Positions 1 to 8,545 of a DNA stretch of 64,000 nt are shown in pieces. The notes under the pieces are model-generated. The model saw only the letters and a list, made by a program, of their open reading frames with translations. It searched no databases and was not told the origin of the DNA. The stretch spans positions 94,329 to 158,328 of the forward strand of contig SFVK01000003.1 in NCBI GenBank assembly GCA_004561545.1, written 5' to 3'. The translations under genes and the position numbers were made by a program. Positions within the stretch are counted from its first letter, which is position 1, and each line of letters starts with the position of its first letter. Origin of the DNA: a bacterium (GTDB taxonomy: Bacteria; Bacillota; Clostridia; Oscillospirales; Ruminococcaceae).

Positions 1-160
1 CGTTGGCCTCGGCCAGCGCGGCCAGCTCGTCCAGGCTGCGCCGGGCGTCAAACCTGCCCTGATCCAGCGCCAGCAGAACCACCTTGACCGGCGGCTGCTC
101 CGCGTCCAGCGCCTTTTGCCCGGCGGGAGCCGCATTGAAATCCAGCGTAATCTCTTCCAT
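1..160 (-). CDS. hflX: GTPase HflX, N-terminal fragment (cut by window edge)
   Basis: Only the first 53 codons are in the window; the gene runs off the left edge. The start ATG at 160 follows a perfect AGGAGG six bases upstream. The visible residues include a hydrophobic strand (VKVVLLALDQ) followed by RRSLDELAALAEA, which resembles the start of the HflX N-terminal domain, where a VLLVGV-type strand leads into a 'SLDELxxLAxTAG' helix. HflX is a ribosome-associated GTPase that rescues or splits stalled 70S ribosomes. The G domain lies outside the window, so the assignment rests on this short N-terminal similarity only. It is 15 bp downstream of the acetyltransferase gene and probably cotranscribed with it. 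Confidence 0.6.
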   Translation of the reverse strand, partial: MEEITLDFNAAPAGQKALDAEQPPVKVVLLALDQGRFDARRSLDELAALAEAN

Positions 161-175
161 GTTTCCTCCTTGGGG

Positions 176-775
176 TCAGGCATGGGACCCGGGATTGAGC
201 TGATACCATGCCAGGCCCGGAACCCCGGTGCCGTCAAACCGGTGAAGCACCGTGTCATGGTCGTAGTGGAACCCGGCCTTGGCCAGTACCCGGCTGCTCG
301 CCACATTGTGGGCGGCATGAAACCCTGCCAGCCAGGGCGCGCCCACCGTGCCGAACCACTCGTCCCGCACCGCCACGGCAGCCTCGGTCATGTAACCACG
401 GTTCCACCACTTTTTGCCCAGGGCATAGCCGATCTCCCACATTTCGCCCAAAAGCTCGGTTTTCACGTTTTTCCAGTCATAAGGGCTGCTGCGCTGGGCC
501 TGCTCGGCGGGAGCAATGCTGATGCTCCCCATGAGCACGCCGGTAACCTTGTCGCAGATGCCCCAGTCGTAAAAGTCAGGACGGGAATATTGTTTGACGA
601 TCTCGTTCAGATATTCCATCGTCACGGTCCAGTCTTTGTGGGCGTTCCAGCGCAGATATTCTGTCACCTCGGGGTCACCGGCCCAGTTGCCGAACATCAT
701 TTCGCAGTCATCGGGGTCCAGGGGACGCAGAATCAGCCGCCCGGTTTCCAACTGCCGTGTGCCGCAATGCTTCAT
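176..775 (-). CDS. GNAT family N-acetyltransferase (RimJ/RimL-like)
   Basis: A 199-aa protein that opens with the classic RimJ/RimL signature LETGRLILRPLDPDD and ends with the GNAT acetyl-CoA region: EIGYALGKKWWNRGYMTEAAVAV (strand 4, pyrophosphate loop and helix 3), then HNVASSRVLAKAGF. These proteins move an acetyl group from acetyl-CoA to an amine, often a protein N-terminus or a small molecule; the substrate cannot be read from sequence. ATG at 775 is preferred over an upstream TTG because GAAAGAG lies nine bases before it. It sits between the flippase gene and hflX on the same strand, and nothing ties it to polysaccharide synthesis beyond position. Confidence 0.85.
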   Translation of the reverse strand: MKHCGTRQLETGRLILRPLDPDDCEMMFGNWAGDPEVTEYLRWNAHKDWTVTMEYLNEIVKQYSRPDFYDWGICDKVTGVLMGSISIAPAEQAQRSSPYDWKNVKTELLGEMWEIGYALGKKWWNRGYMTEAAVAVRDEWFGTVGAPWLAGFHAAHNVASSRVLAKAGFHYDHDTVLHRFDGTGVPGLAWYQLNPGSHA

Positions 776-802
776 TTCAATCAACTCTTTCCGTTCGGGG
801 GC

Positions 803-2263
803 TCAGCCGCGGTGCAACACCTTGCGCACAAGCCCCATTCCCACCTGCCACAGCTTTTGCAGCTGGGCGCGGTAAATGTTGCAGTAGACAAAAAGGATGA
901 CGCCCACCACCACAAATTTCACCAGGAAATTGTGGGCAAAAATCACGCCGGCAGCAGCCACCGCGATGGCCAGTACAAACCCGCAGATGGTGCGGCTGAA
1001 ACTGGGGATGGTGCGGTAGTAATACTGCCCGGTGATGGTGCGGTACAAAAACATCCCCGCGTTGGCGGCCACCAGCGCCACCGCCGCGCCCATCGCCCCG
1101 GCCCGGGGCACCAGCATGGTGCAGACCGCAATGTTGGCCGCCACGCCCAGCGCGGTGCCGATGGTGTCATGGAAGGGCCGCCGCGCGATGGTGTTGCCGT
1201 AAACGGTGCCCTCGCATAGGATGGAGAACACCACCGCCAGCATCATCAGCGGGAAATAGAGCAGGCAGGCCGATTTGGCGGGGAAGATCACAAAGATAAT
1301 ATCCTCGAACATGACCAGCAGGCAGAAGAAGCCAAAGATCAAAAAGTTCAGCAGATCGTGAATCCGCCCGATGCGTTCCTGTTCAGTGCGGTAATGGGCG
1401 TAGACGTAGGGGCCCCAGTAGGTGGAAAAGCCTGCCTGAATGGTGGTGACCAGCTGGGCCAGGGTGTAGGCGAAATCAAAGCTGCCCTGTTCGGCCGCCG
1501 TGCCGTAAATGCCCAGGAAGGAAAGGCACACTGACCGGTAGAGCGGGATCAGAATGGCCGCCGGCGCCAGCACAACGCCGTAGGGCACGGCGCTGCGGTA
1601 GACGGTCAGATCGGATTTCAGCCCCCCGTGTTTTTGGGACGGTTCGGCCGGGCAGGATTTCATGGCCCTGCGCCAGTAGACGGCCGCCACCCCGGCAAAG
1701 CTCAGGACCGCCCCCAGCACAAAGGCGCGGGGGTCCCGGGTCACAAAGCCGGGCAGAAGGTAAATCAGGTTCAGGCAGGCCTGCATCCAGAGCGTCTCGG
1801 TGGTGTAGGCACGGACGTTGTTTTCCAGCCGAAGCAGCACGTTGATGTACCGCACCAGCATATAAAGCGCGGCGTTGAGGAACAAAAAGGGTACCAGCCC
1901 CGCGCCGTTCGAACCCAGGCCGAAGGCGGTGGCCAGGGGTTTTGCAAAAAAGACCGACCCAATGCCGCCCACCACCAGCATGACCAGCACCGAAAGCCGG
2001 GTGCAGGCGTTGAACATACCGCGCCCCGTGGTGCCCTGCGGCGGTTCATGGTAAAAGCGCAGCAGGCTCTGGTCAAGCCCCAGCATCCCCACGTTCATCA
2101 GCGACATGGTGTAGGACATGAAGGTGGCGGGGACCGCGTAGCTCTCGGCCGGGAGCACGCCCTTGACAATCAGAGCCGCGCCGGAAATGATAAATCCCAG
2201 ATAGGTGGCAACGGAATATTTCATCACATTGCCCGCGAAACTCTCCTTTTTCGGTTCGGACAT
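803..2263 (-). CDS. Polysaccharide flippase, Wzx/MATE-like
   Basis: A 486-aa polytopic membrane protein with about 12-14 hydrophobic segments and the usual layout of the MOP/polysaccharide-transport superfamily: a short polar N-terminus, a first helix around residues 15-45, and a loose GLDQSLLRFYHE motif near residue 65, which corresponds to the G-x-D-x-A-x-x-R region of Wzx proteins. Such proteins flip undecaprenyl-linked oligosaccharides across the cytoplasmic membrane. ATG at 2263 has AAGGAG eight bases upstream. As the last gene of the MBOAT transcription unit, it would export the product of the nine glycosyltransferases encoded upstream. No Wzy-type polymerase is evident in the window. 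Confidence 0.85.
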   Translation of the reverse strand: MSEPKKESFAGNVMKYSVATYLGFIISGAALIVKGVLPAESYAVPATFMSYTMSLMNVGMLGLDQSLLRFYHEPPQGTTGRGMFNACTRLSVLVMLVVGGIGSVFFAKPLATAFGLGSNGAGLVPFLFLNAALYMLVRYINVLLRLENNVRAYTTETLWMQACLNLIYLLPGFVTRDPRAFVLGAVLSFAGVAAVYWRRAMKSCPAEPSQKHGGLKSDLTVYRSAVPYGVVLAPAAILIPLYRSVCLSFLGIYGTAAEQGSFDFAYTLAQLVTTIQAGFSTYWGPYVYAHYRTEQERIGRIHDLLNFLIFGFFCLLVMFEDIIFVIFPAKSACLLYFPLMMLAVVFSILCEGTVYGNTIARRPFHDTIGTALGVAANIAVCTMLVPRAGAMGAAVALVAANAGMFLYRTITGQYYYRTIPSFSRTICGFVLAIAVAAAGVIFAHNFLVKFVVVGVILFVYCNIYRAQLQKLWQVGMGLVRKVLHRG

Positions 2264-2287
2264 CGGCAACGCTCCTTTGCGGGTGGG

Positions 2288-3595
2288 TTATTTGACGTAA
2301 GGCCGGATGCGGTCCTCCATGCGCCGGATTTCCTCCGGCGGAATGTAGGCCTTGTCCACATAGCCGTAAATGCGCTGGGCAAAGTTGGCCAGCGGCGGGC
2401 ACAAGGCAAAGACCTTCCTCGGCTCCCACTTGTGGCGGTACAGCCAGTGCACCCCCGCCAGTGCCACAAACTTGAGGGCATTGAAATGGGGGGTGAAGCC
2501 CTCGCCCATGGGAGTATCCCGGGGCGGGTTGCGGTAGACGTCCTCCAGCAGGTCGGCCATTCTCTTGTAGGCGGGGACGGGGGAGGGATCAAAATAGCCC
2601 TCAATCACTTCCTTTGCGATGGGGAAGGGCGGGTTGGGCTCCGCCATGGCGGCGGCAAATTCCTCATAGCTGGTGATATACCGGGCATCCCTGTAAATCA
2701 CCGGGTCGTACTCATGTTCGATGGGGACGGGGCGCAGGATGTGGCAGCTCTTGCCCGCCATGAAAACCTCGGCGATGGCGGTGCTCATCCAGATGGAGAT
2801 GCTGTCCGCCGCCACAATCCACTGCTTGACCGAGTCGGCAAAGATCACATGGAAGTTGGGCCGCCGGGCGGCCAGCTCATCCAGCGCCCGGCATTTCCAC
2901 TCGCTGGGATGGCGGCGGTAGACCAGCTCCACCTCGGGGTGCTCCCCCAGATACCGGTCAAACCAGGCCAGGGTTTCGGTCATCGAGACCCGGTTGGTTT
3001 TGGCAAACCCGGTGAAATCCGTTCCCGCCATGCGGGAAAGCTCGGCGACCTCCTCATCGGACATACTGGCATAGCCAAAGCTGGAAATATACAGGTGCAG
3101 CTGCTTGCCGGGGTCCAGGCCAAACTCTTGGCACAAAGCGGCCTTGTCCTTGAAATAGCCCTTGAATTCGGGCCGCAGAAAATCCATCATCACCGCGCCG
3201 GTCACGGGGGTGTTTTTTTCCTCCATGCCGTGGGCCTGCAGCCGCTTTGCGGTGCGCTGCCCCCAGCAGGTCTGCACACAGCGCTTGGCGTTGCCGTTCA
3301 TGTTGAACCAGTCGCCCTGCTCCTGCGTGTCGGAGAGCATCTGCTCCCAGTGCAGGTTGACGATCTTGTTGCAGCGGCCGATGTTGTTGTAGACATGGCT
3401 GTTGATGGCCTCGTTGTCATACATGCAGCTGGACACCAGCACCTCGGGCTTGTCCTTTCCGAACAGGCGCAGGTGTTTGGGGTCCAAAAGCTGGCGGATC
3501 TCGACGGTGTAACCCCGCCGTTCCAGCTCCATCTTGAGCAGCAGGTCACTCTCATATTCGCGGACGGTGTGTTCGTATAAAATCAGAAAATCCAA
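2288..3595 (-). CDS. Surface carbohydrate biosynthesis protein, GT-B-like
   Basis: A 435-aa cytosolic protein without membrane segments. The N-terminus (FLILYEHTVREYESDLLLKM) and C-terminal half (RRHPSEW, then SVKQWIVAADSISIWMSTAIAEVFMAGK) resemble proteins annotated as surface carbohydrate biosynthesis or CDP-glycerol-transferase-like GT-B enzymes; the latter segment would be the nucleotide-sugar-binding Rossmann domain. Substrate unknown. The start is uncertain: TTG at 3595 has GAGAGG eight bases upstream, while an in-frame GTG at 3604 touches its own ribosome site and is less likely. It lies between the SGNH-like gene and the flippase, consistent with adding a late residue or acting on the glycan before export. 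Confidence 0.6.
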   Translation of the reverse strand: MDFLILYEHTVREYESDLLLKMELERRGYTVEIRQLLDPKHLRLFGKDKPEVLVSSCMYDNEAINSHVYNNIGRCNKIVNLHWEQMLSDTQEQGDWFNMNGNAKRCVQTCWGQRTAKRLQAHGMEEKNTPVTGAVMMDFLRPEFKGYFKDKAALCQEFGLDPGKQLHLYISSFGYASMSDEEVAELSRMAGTDFTGFAKTNRVSMTETLAWFDRYLGEHPEVELVYRRHPSEWKCRALDELAARRPNFHVIFADSVKQWIVAADSISIWMSTAIAEVFMAGKSCHILRPVPIEHEYDPVIYRDARYITSYEEFAAAMAEPNPPFPIAKEVIEGYFDPSPVPAYKRMADLLEDVYRNPPRDTPMGEGFTPHFNALKFVALAGVHWLYRHKWEPRKVFALCPPLANFAQRIYGYVDKAYIPPEEIRRMEDRIRPYVK

Positions 3596-3607
3596 TTTTG
3601 GCACCTC

Positions 3608-4558
3608 TCACTCTGCGGCGGAATAGTCGCGGAACAACTGGGCGGTCCAATCAGGCAGGCCGTATTTTTCATCCAGATGGAATCCGTCAAAAAACTGTGT
3701 ATCATCGTCCTGAATGCAGCTCCCGCCCCACTCGTAGTCCAGCACGGGAAAACTCTGGGCTTCCAGCCGGGGCAGAACCTCGTTCTCCATCACCCCGGTG
3801 ATGCCGTACATATCGCATACCTCGGTGCGCACAAGGCCGGCCATGGGGGGCAGCACCACCACAAAGCGCACGCCGCGCTCCTCGCAGCGCGCGGCCAGTT
3901 CCAGCAGACGGTCAAACTCCGCCTCGTTGAGGGACCAGTTCTCGCATTTGGGCGTAATCAGTTCTGGGTACTCGTACAGTTTGCGATGGACCGGAATGGC
4001 GTTGCCGGCGGCGTCAAAATAATCCGCCGCCGCCCAGTCGCCGGACTCAATGGTATCCGGCGTGCCCCGGAGGGTGTCCAGAAAGACCGTCAGGGCGTTG
4101 ACGTTGTATTCCAGATTGAGGCAATAGGCCACCGGATTGCGCAGGGTTTCCTCCAGCGCGGAAAAGCGGTCGGTGTTGTAGTGGACGTTGAGGGTGTAGA
4201 AGGACAGCTCAAACAGAATTTCCTCCACCTCGTTGCCGGAGTCCAGCACATAGTTGGCCAGGTCGATGCTCTCTTTCAGGGAGGCGCCCCCGAACGCCAG
4301 ATTCTGCCAGCGCGTTCCCGTCAGCTCCTCCACCATGTCCAGGTCAAAATGGGCCAGACGGCTGTCCCCGATCATCAGCCGGGTTCCGGGCTCCTGCTCA
4401 TAGGCCCGGACCCGCGCCACCGGCTGGCTGGAGGAAGTCCCGGATTTCAGCCCAAAATAATTGTTGGGCTCAAAGGCCACAAAGAAGGCAAACCACAGGT
4501 AGACCGGGATCAACAGCAGCGCAAGCTTTTTCAGGATGGATTTCACAGTCCGCGGCAC
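3608..4558 (-). CDS. Membrane-anchored SGNH/DltD-like acyl-transfer partner
   Basis: A 316-aa protein with one N-terminal membrane helix (ALLLIPVYLWFAFFVAF, about residues 12-28) and an extracytoplasmic domain. TRLMIGDSRLAHFDLD near residue 60 matches the block-I GDS of SGNH hydrolases, and the C-terminal DGFHLDEKYGLPDW supplies the D-x-x-H pair. Proteins of this design (DltD, AlgJ/X, PatB) work next to an MBOAT protein to move acyl groups onto a surface polymer, and the MBOAT gene is directly upstream. Two ribosome sites overlap here: GTG 4558 pairs with a GGAGG seven bases away, and GTG 4546 with a stronger AAAGGAGG eleven bases away, so twelve bases of start are uncertain. Confidence 0.75.
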   Translation of the reverse strand: MPRTVKSILKKLALLLIPVYLWFAFFVAFEPNNYFGLKSGTSSSQPVARVRAYEQEPGTRLMIGDSRLAHFDLDMVEELTGTRWQNLAFGGASLKESIDLANYVLDSGNEVEEILFELSFYTLNVHYNTDRFSALEETLRNPVAYCLNLEYNVNALTVFLDTLRGTPDTIESGDWAAADYFDAAGNAIPVHRKLYEYPELITPKCENWSLNEAEFDRLLELAARCEERGVRFVVVLPPMAGLVRTEVCDMYGITGVMENEVLPRLEAQSFPVLDYEWGGSCIQDDDTQFFDGFHLDEKYGLPDWTAQLFRDYSAAE

Positions 4559-4591
4559 CTCCTTTCCTCCAGAAACATCCTTGTCATTGCG

Positions 4592-6070
4592 TCAGAAATT
4601 GGCATACATTCCGAACCCCGAGGTGCCGAACCCGCCGCTCTGCATGATGTAACCCACCAGAATAAAGCAGATCAGCAGCACATACAGCACGGTGCGGTGA
4701 GTTTCGGCGGCGAGCGCCACCTCGGAGGGGCGGTTGCGGCAGGCAAAGCAGCGCCGGTAATCCAGCCACAGTGCAAAGGCCAGCGCCGCCGCAACGAACA
4801 CCCAGTACCCCGCCACCATGATGGCGTTGGCATAAAATCCGGTATAAACCGCGCTGTACAGTTCCCCGGCAAAGCGGGCGGGGGACCAGCCGCCGGTCAC
4901 GCAGCGGCCCAGATACCCGAAGGCGTCGTCCACGGTCAGCCCTGTGCCCGAGCCCACCCGGAAAAAGACCATGCTGACCGTCCACAGCGCAAAGACCACG
5001 GCCCGCTTGCCCCAGAGCACCCTGGCCGGGGCCTTCTTTTTGGGCTTGCCCAGCCGGCGGTGGAGCAGTTCTTCCCCCACGCGGTAGACCGCCTGCAGTA
5101 GGCCCCACACCAGAAATGGCGCGGTGTTGCCATGCCAGAACCCGGAGAAGAAGAAGACGCAGAAGATGCAGAACTCCGCAGGCAGCCGCCCGAAGCGGCC
5201 CAGATCCGCCCAGGCCAGCGTCATGAAGAGGTAATCCTGGAGCCAGGAAGAGAAGGAGATATGCCACCGGCTCCAGAACCCCGAAAAGTTTGTGGCGTAG
5301 AAGGGCGTCTTGAAGTTTTCCGGCAGCTCCAACCCCAGAACCAGCCCGGTGGCCCGGGCCAGCTCGGAATACCCCGAAAAGAAGAAATAAAGCTGGAAGG
5401 TATAGGCCACTGCCGCCACAACCAGCATGGGGGCGCCGTAGTCCCTGTAATGGGGAAAAACCGTATCCACCAGCACACCCAGCACATCGCTGACGGCCAC
5501 CATCTTGAACAGGCCCAGCGCGTAAAGCCGCAGCGCCCGCACGGTGCGGGCCTCGTCAAAGCGGTGCTCCTGGCGCAGCTGGGGCATCAGCGCCCCGGCC
5601 CGGCAGATGGGGCCCTGGGTGACGGTGGCAAAAAAATGAAGGAACAGCGCGCAGTGAAGAAAACTGTGTTCCACCTCGCAGTCGCCCCGGGACGCGTCGA
5701 TCAGGTAGGAGATGCCCGCAAAGCTATAAAAGCTGATGCCCAGCGGCATGGCGATGCTCTGCCATCCCTGGAAGGGGAGGGCCAGCAGCCCGTTGTACTT
5801 GAAAAACGCCAGCATGGCCAGCGTCCCGATAACGCCGGTGCGCAGCGCGGCGGTTTTGTGTGCGCCGTCATGCCATTCCAGCCCAAGCCCGCACAGATAG
5901 ATGAACACGGCCAGCGCAAGGGTCACCGGCAGCATGGACGGCATCGCCATGGCGTAAAACACCCAGGACGCCGCCAGCAGAAAAGGTGACTGTGCTCTCA
6001 CCGGCAGGTGCAGATACACCGCCGCCACAGCGACAAGAAAAACAAAATACTGCAATCTTTGCAGCCCCAC
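4592..6070 (-). CDS. MBOAT family membrane-bound O-acyltransferase
   Basis: A 492-aa polytopic protein of the AlgI/DltB branch. It carries the family landmarks GISFYSFAGISYLIDASRG, the NFKTPFYATNFSGFWSRWHISFSSWLQDYLF block, and the catalytic-histidine segment FFFSGFWHGNTAPFLVWG. MBOAT proteins pass an acyl group through the membrane to an acceptor, here probably a sugar of the exported polysaccharide. The open frame extends to 6118, but GTG at 6070 has AAGGAG nine bases upstream and removes a non-hydrophobic leader, so I take it as the start. Its own promoter lies at 6133-6161, so acyl modification and export genes can be expressed apart from the glycosyltransferase operon. Confidence 0.9.
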   Translation of the reverse strand: MGLQRLQYFVFLVAVAAVYLHLPVRAQSPFLLAASWVFYAMAMPSMLPVTLALAVFIYLCGLGLEWHDGAHKTAALRTGVIGTLAMLAFFKYNGLLALPFQGWQSIAMPLGISFYSFAGISYLIDASRGDCEVEHSFLHCALFLHFFATVTQGPICRAGALMPQLRQEHRFDEARTVRALRLYALGLFKMVAVSDVLGVLVDTVFPHYRDYGAPMLVVAAVAYTFQLYFFFSGYSELARATGLVLGLELPENFKTPFYATNFSGFWSRWHISFSSWLQDYLFMTLAWADLGRFGRLPAEFCIFCVFFFSGFWHGNTAPFLVWGLLQAVYRVGEELLHRRLGKPKKKAPARVLWGKRAVVFALWTVSMVFFRVGSGTGLTVDDAFGYLGRCVTGGWSPARFAGELYSAVYTGFYANAIMVAGYWVFVAAALAFALWLDYRRCFACRNRPSEVALAAETHRTVLYVLLICFILVGYIMQSGGFGTSGFGMYANF

Positions 6071-6132
6071 GGCATTCCGCTCCTTCCGGCCCTTGCGCAT
6101 AAAAACGCATACTATCACATCTTAATCATCCT

Positions 6133-6161
6133 ATTATACCTTCTTTTTCGCCCGCTGTAAA
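6133..6161 (-). promoter_or_regulatory. Promoter of the MBOAT-SGNH-flippase unit
   Basis: On the minus strand TTTACA, a 17-bp spacer and a perfect TATAAT. The predicted transcript starts near 6126 and leads into the MBOAT gene. It lies after the terminator-like stem of the glycosyltransferase operon. Confidence 0.75.
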
Positions 6162-6185
6162 GCATTTGCCCCATAAAACGGCAGT

Positions 6186-6212
6186 GCGCCGGGCTTGTGC
6201 CAAGCCCGGCGC
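6186..6212 (-). terminator. Terminator of the glycosyltransferase operon
   Basis: A perfect 12-bp stem (GCGCCGGGCTTG with its complement) around a 3-base loop, 22 bp past the stop of the last GT2 gene; on the minus strand a TTTT run follows after a few bases. Confidence 0.7.
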
Positions 6213-6233
6213 AGCGGTATGACGTCAAAAAGT

Positions 6234-7295
6234 TCAGTCCCGGGCATAGCGGCCCAGCAACAGATAATAGCCCGCCCAGTCCAGCTTGCCGAACAGCGGG
6301 CTTGCGGTGCGGGCGGACTCCGCCAGTGCCCAGATCAGCCGCAGGCTGTTCCACCGGCAGGGCAGCAGATAGGGGCTGTAGCAGCGTTCGCTGGTCATGG
6401 TGCGCAGCAGTTCCCGCAGCCAGGGGTTGGCCAGTGCGTTGCGGGCTTTGTCGCGGCGCAGTCCGCCGGGCTGTGCCGGGTCGCGGCGCAGGATGTCCGC
6501 CACACCTTCCGCCAGGACCCGCAGTTCCGCGCGATGCAGCGGCATCATATCCTGCCCGGGGCAGGCCGCCGCCGCGCAGGCGGCATTGAGCTTTTCAAAA
6601 TGGCGGGGCCAGATCTCGCAGTAATCCTCATGGTACCGGGTGGAGAGGGTTCCCGTGCGGCTGCAATCGTAAAAGGTCAGGGCACTTTCCAGCACGGCAT
6701 AGTGGAACTCCGGGCACTTGCGGCCCAGCAGGGCAATATAATCCAGGACAAACTGCAAATCTTCGCCCAGGGTATAGGATTCGTCAAACTTCAGCAGCCG
6801 GGCGTATTCCCAGCGGTAGAGCTTGTTCCATGGCATGGCGATCAGGCAGTCGAGATACAGCCGGGCCAGCTCGCTTTGTTCCGCAGTGTGAACGGCGCCG
6901 GTCACGGGGGCGGGGTCCTGCTCCTCGGTGGTGTAATTCCAGAGCACCAAGGCCTCCGGGTCGGCGGCCTGGGCGTCCAGCGCGGCCTGCAGGGCGCCGG
7001 GGCGCAAGGCATCGTCGCTGTCCAGAAAAACCACATACGCGCCGCAGGCGGCGCTCAGCCCGCTGTTCCGCGCGCCTGAAACCCCCCGGTCCTCTTGATG
7101 GATCACCGTCACGCGGGGGTCCTGCCGGGCGTAGGCATCGCACAGCGCCCCGCAGTTGTCGGGGCTGCCGTCGTCCACCAGAATGAGCCGCAGCCCCCCC
7201 GCAACCTGCTGGGTGAGCACGCTCTGCACACAGCGGGGCAAAGTGGCCTCGGCCTTGTAGACAGGAACGATCACGCAGACGGTGGGCTGCTCCAT
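6234..7295 (-). CDS. Glycosyltransferase family 2
   Basis: A 353-aa GT-A enzyme. It starts with the GT2 Rossmann strand VCVIVPVYKAEATLPRCVQSVL, then ILVDDGSPDNCGALCD, the ENSGVSGARNSGL-type loop (DRGVSGARNSGL), and the metal-binding VFLDSDDAL. About 230 residues follow, including a PWNKLYR segment shared by several GT2 proteins in this operon. It should add one sugar from a nucleotide-sugar to a lipid-linked glycan on the inner face of the membrane. ATG 7295 has GGAGG six bases upstream. The gene is the last of the operon and its start overlaps the previous gene by 25 bp. Confidence 0.9.
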   Translation of the reverse strand: MEQPTVCVIVPVYKAEATLPRCVQSVLTQQVAGGLRLILVDDGSPDNCGALCDAYARQDPRVTVIHQEDRGVSGARNSGLSAACGAYVVFLDSDDALRPGALQAALDAQAADPEALVLWNYTTEEQDPAPVTGAVHTAEQSELARLYLDCLIAMPWNKLYRWEYARLLKFDESYTLGEDLQFVLDYIALLGRKCPEFHYAVLESALTFYDCSRTGTLSTRYHEDYCEIWPRHFEKLNAACAAAACPGQDMMPLHRAELRVLAEGVADILRRDPAQPGGLRRDKARNALANPWLRELLRTMTSERCYSPYLLPCRWNSLRLIWALAESARTASPLFGKLDWAGYYLLLGRYARD

Positions 7296-8506
7296 AAATG
7301 TCCTCCAAAATCATAGATGATACGAACAAATTCTTCATAGAACCGCTCGCTGGAATACTGCTGCGCGGTTCTGGCCCCGGCGGCGCCCATTTCGGCGCGG
7401 AGCTGGGGATGCTCATAAAGCATACGGATGGCCCAGCTCAGCTGCCCGGCCACATCGCCCTCCCGGTCTACCAGCACGGCCTGGCTGCCCTCCAGATATT
7501 CCGGCATTCCGCCACTGCGGGTGGCCAGCACAGGGCGGCCGCAGCCCATGGCCTCCACCGCCACCAGACCGGCAGCCTCCTCCACCAGGGTGGGCACGCA
7601 GACCAGATCCGCCAGGCGGTAATAGTCCGGCATGGCTTCGTTGGGCACATAACCGGTAAACTTGACCCGGTCGCCCAGCGCCCCGGCCTGCTGTTCCAGC
7701 TTGCGCAGAAAGGGACTCTGCTGGGTGCGGCCAAAGAAGGGACTGCCCACAATCAGCAGCTTGATGCGCGGGTCCGGCACGGCGGCCATAGCTTCCAGCA
7801 ATTTGTGGATGCCCTTGTCCGGCTCCAGCCGGCCGCAGAACAGCACAATAAAATCCTCCGCCTGAAATCCCAGTGAGCTGCGCAGCGCGGCGTCAGCGGG
7901 GCCGGGCACAAAGCGGGTGGTGTCGATGCAGTTGTGCAGAATGTAGGCGTGTTTGCGGTCCAGGGAACTGGTCTTCAGATAATCATCCCGGATAAACTCG
8001 CTCAGCGCCAGGATGCCGCCGTAGATGGCGTCCATCTCGTGGCTGCAGGCGGTCTGCCCGTGCAGATGTGCCAGGCAGCGCCGTTTGCCGAACATCCGGC
8101 TGATGGCGCTGCACTGGGTCAGTGTTCCGCCCTCCGCCACAATCAGGTCCGGCGGGGGCAGCTCCAGCGCCAGCGAAAGCTGCACTTTCTGGTACCACGG
8201 ATCATAGGGGGCCGCCACGCCAAAGCATCGCTCCAGAAACACCATGGGCCAGTACCGGCGCACGCCCCTGGGCTTGGGCACATAGAGCATCTTGGTGTGG
8301 CGGTACTCCTGCGCCTGGGCCGCGGCCTGGGGATCGGGGATGCTGGCACACAGCAGGTCCAGCTTGCCCTGGCGCTCATTCTCCCGGATCAGGTGGGTGA
8401 CAAGGGTTTCCACCGCGCCGCCCTGCACGGCGGGTACCGGCAGTTCGGGCGGGGGAACCAGCAGAATCCGCGGTTGGCGCGGCGTGTTGGAGGAGAGCAG
8501 CGGCAA
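7271..8506 (-). CDS. Glycosyltransferase, GT4-like (GT-B)
   Basis: A 411-aa GT-B protein. The N-domain starts ILLVPPPELPVPAVQGGAVETLVTHL with the Gly-rich loop that follows strand 1. The C-domain shows FIVLFCGRLEPDKGIHKLLEAM, KLLIVGSPFFG and the E-x7-E donor-binding region LVEEAAGLVAVEAMGCGRPVLAT. These features define retaining GT4 enzymes. The start is TTG at 8506, preceded by AAAGGG; no in-frame ATG gives a complete first strand. The 3' end overlaps the next gene by 25 bp, suggesting translational coupling. Donor and acceptor sugars cannot be read. Confidence 0.88.
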   Translation of the reverse strand: MPLLSSNTPRQPRILLVPPPELPVPAVQGGAVETLVTHLIRENERQGKLDLLCASIPDPQAAAQAQEYRHTKMLYVPKPRGVRRYWPMVFLERCFGVAAPYDPWYQKVQLSLALELPPPDLIVAEGGTLTQCSAISRMFGKRRCLAHLHGQTACSHEMDAIYGGILALSEFIRDDYLKTSSLDRKHAYILHNCIDTTRFVPGPADAALRSSLGFQAEDFIVLFCGRLEPDKGIHKLLEAMAAVPDPRIKLLIVGSPFFGRTQQSPFLRKLEQQAGALGDRVKFTGYVPNEAMPDYYRLADLVCVPTLVEEAAGLVAVEAMGCGRPVLATRSGGMPEYLEGSQAVLVDREGDVAGQLSWAIRMLYEHPQLRAEMGAAGARTAQQYSSERFYEEFVRIIYDFGGHLWSSPPSA

Positions 8507-8545
8507 AACGGGACACCCTTTCTTGTCTGAAAAATGATGCGGGGG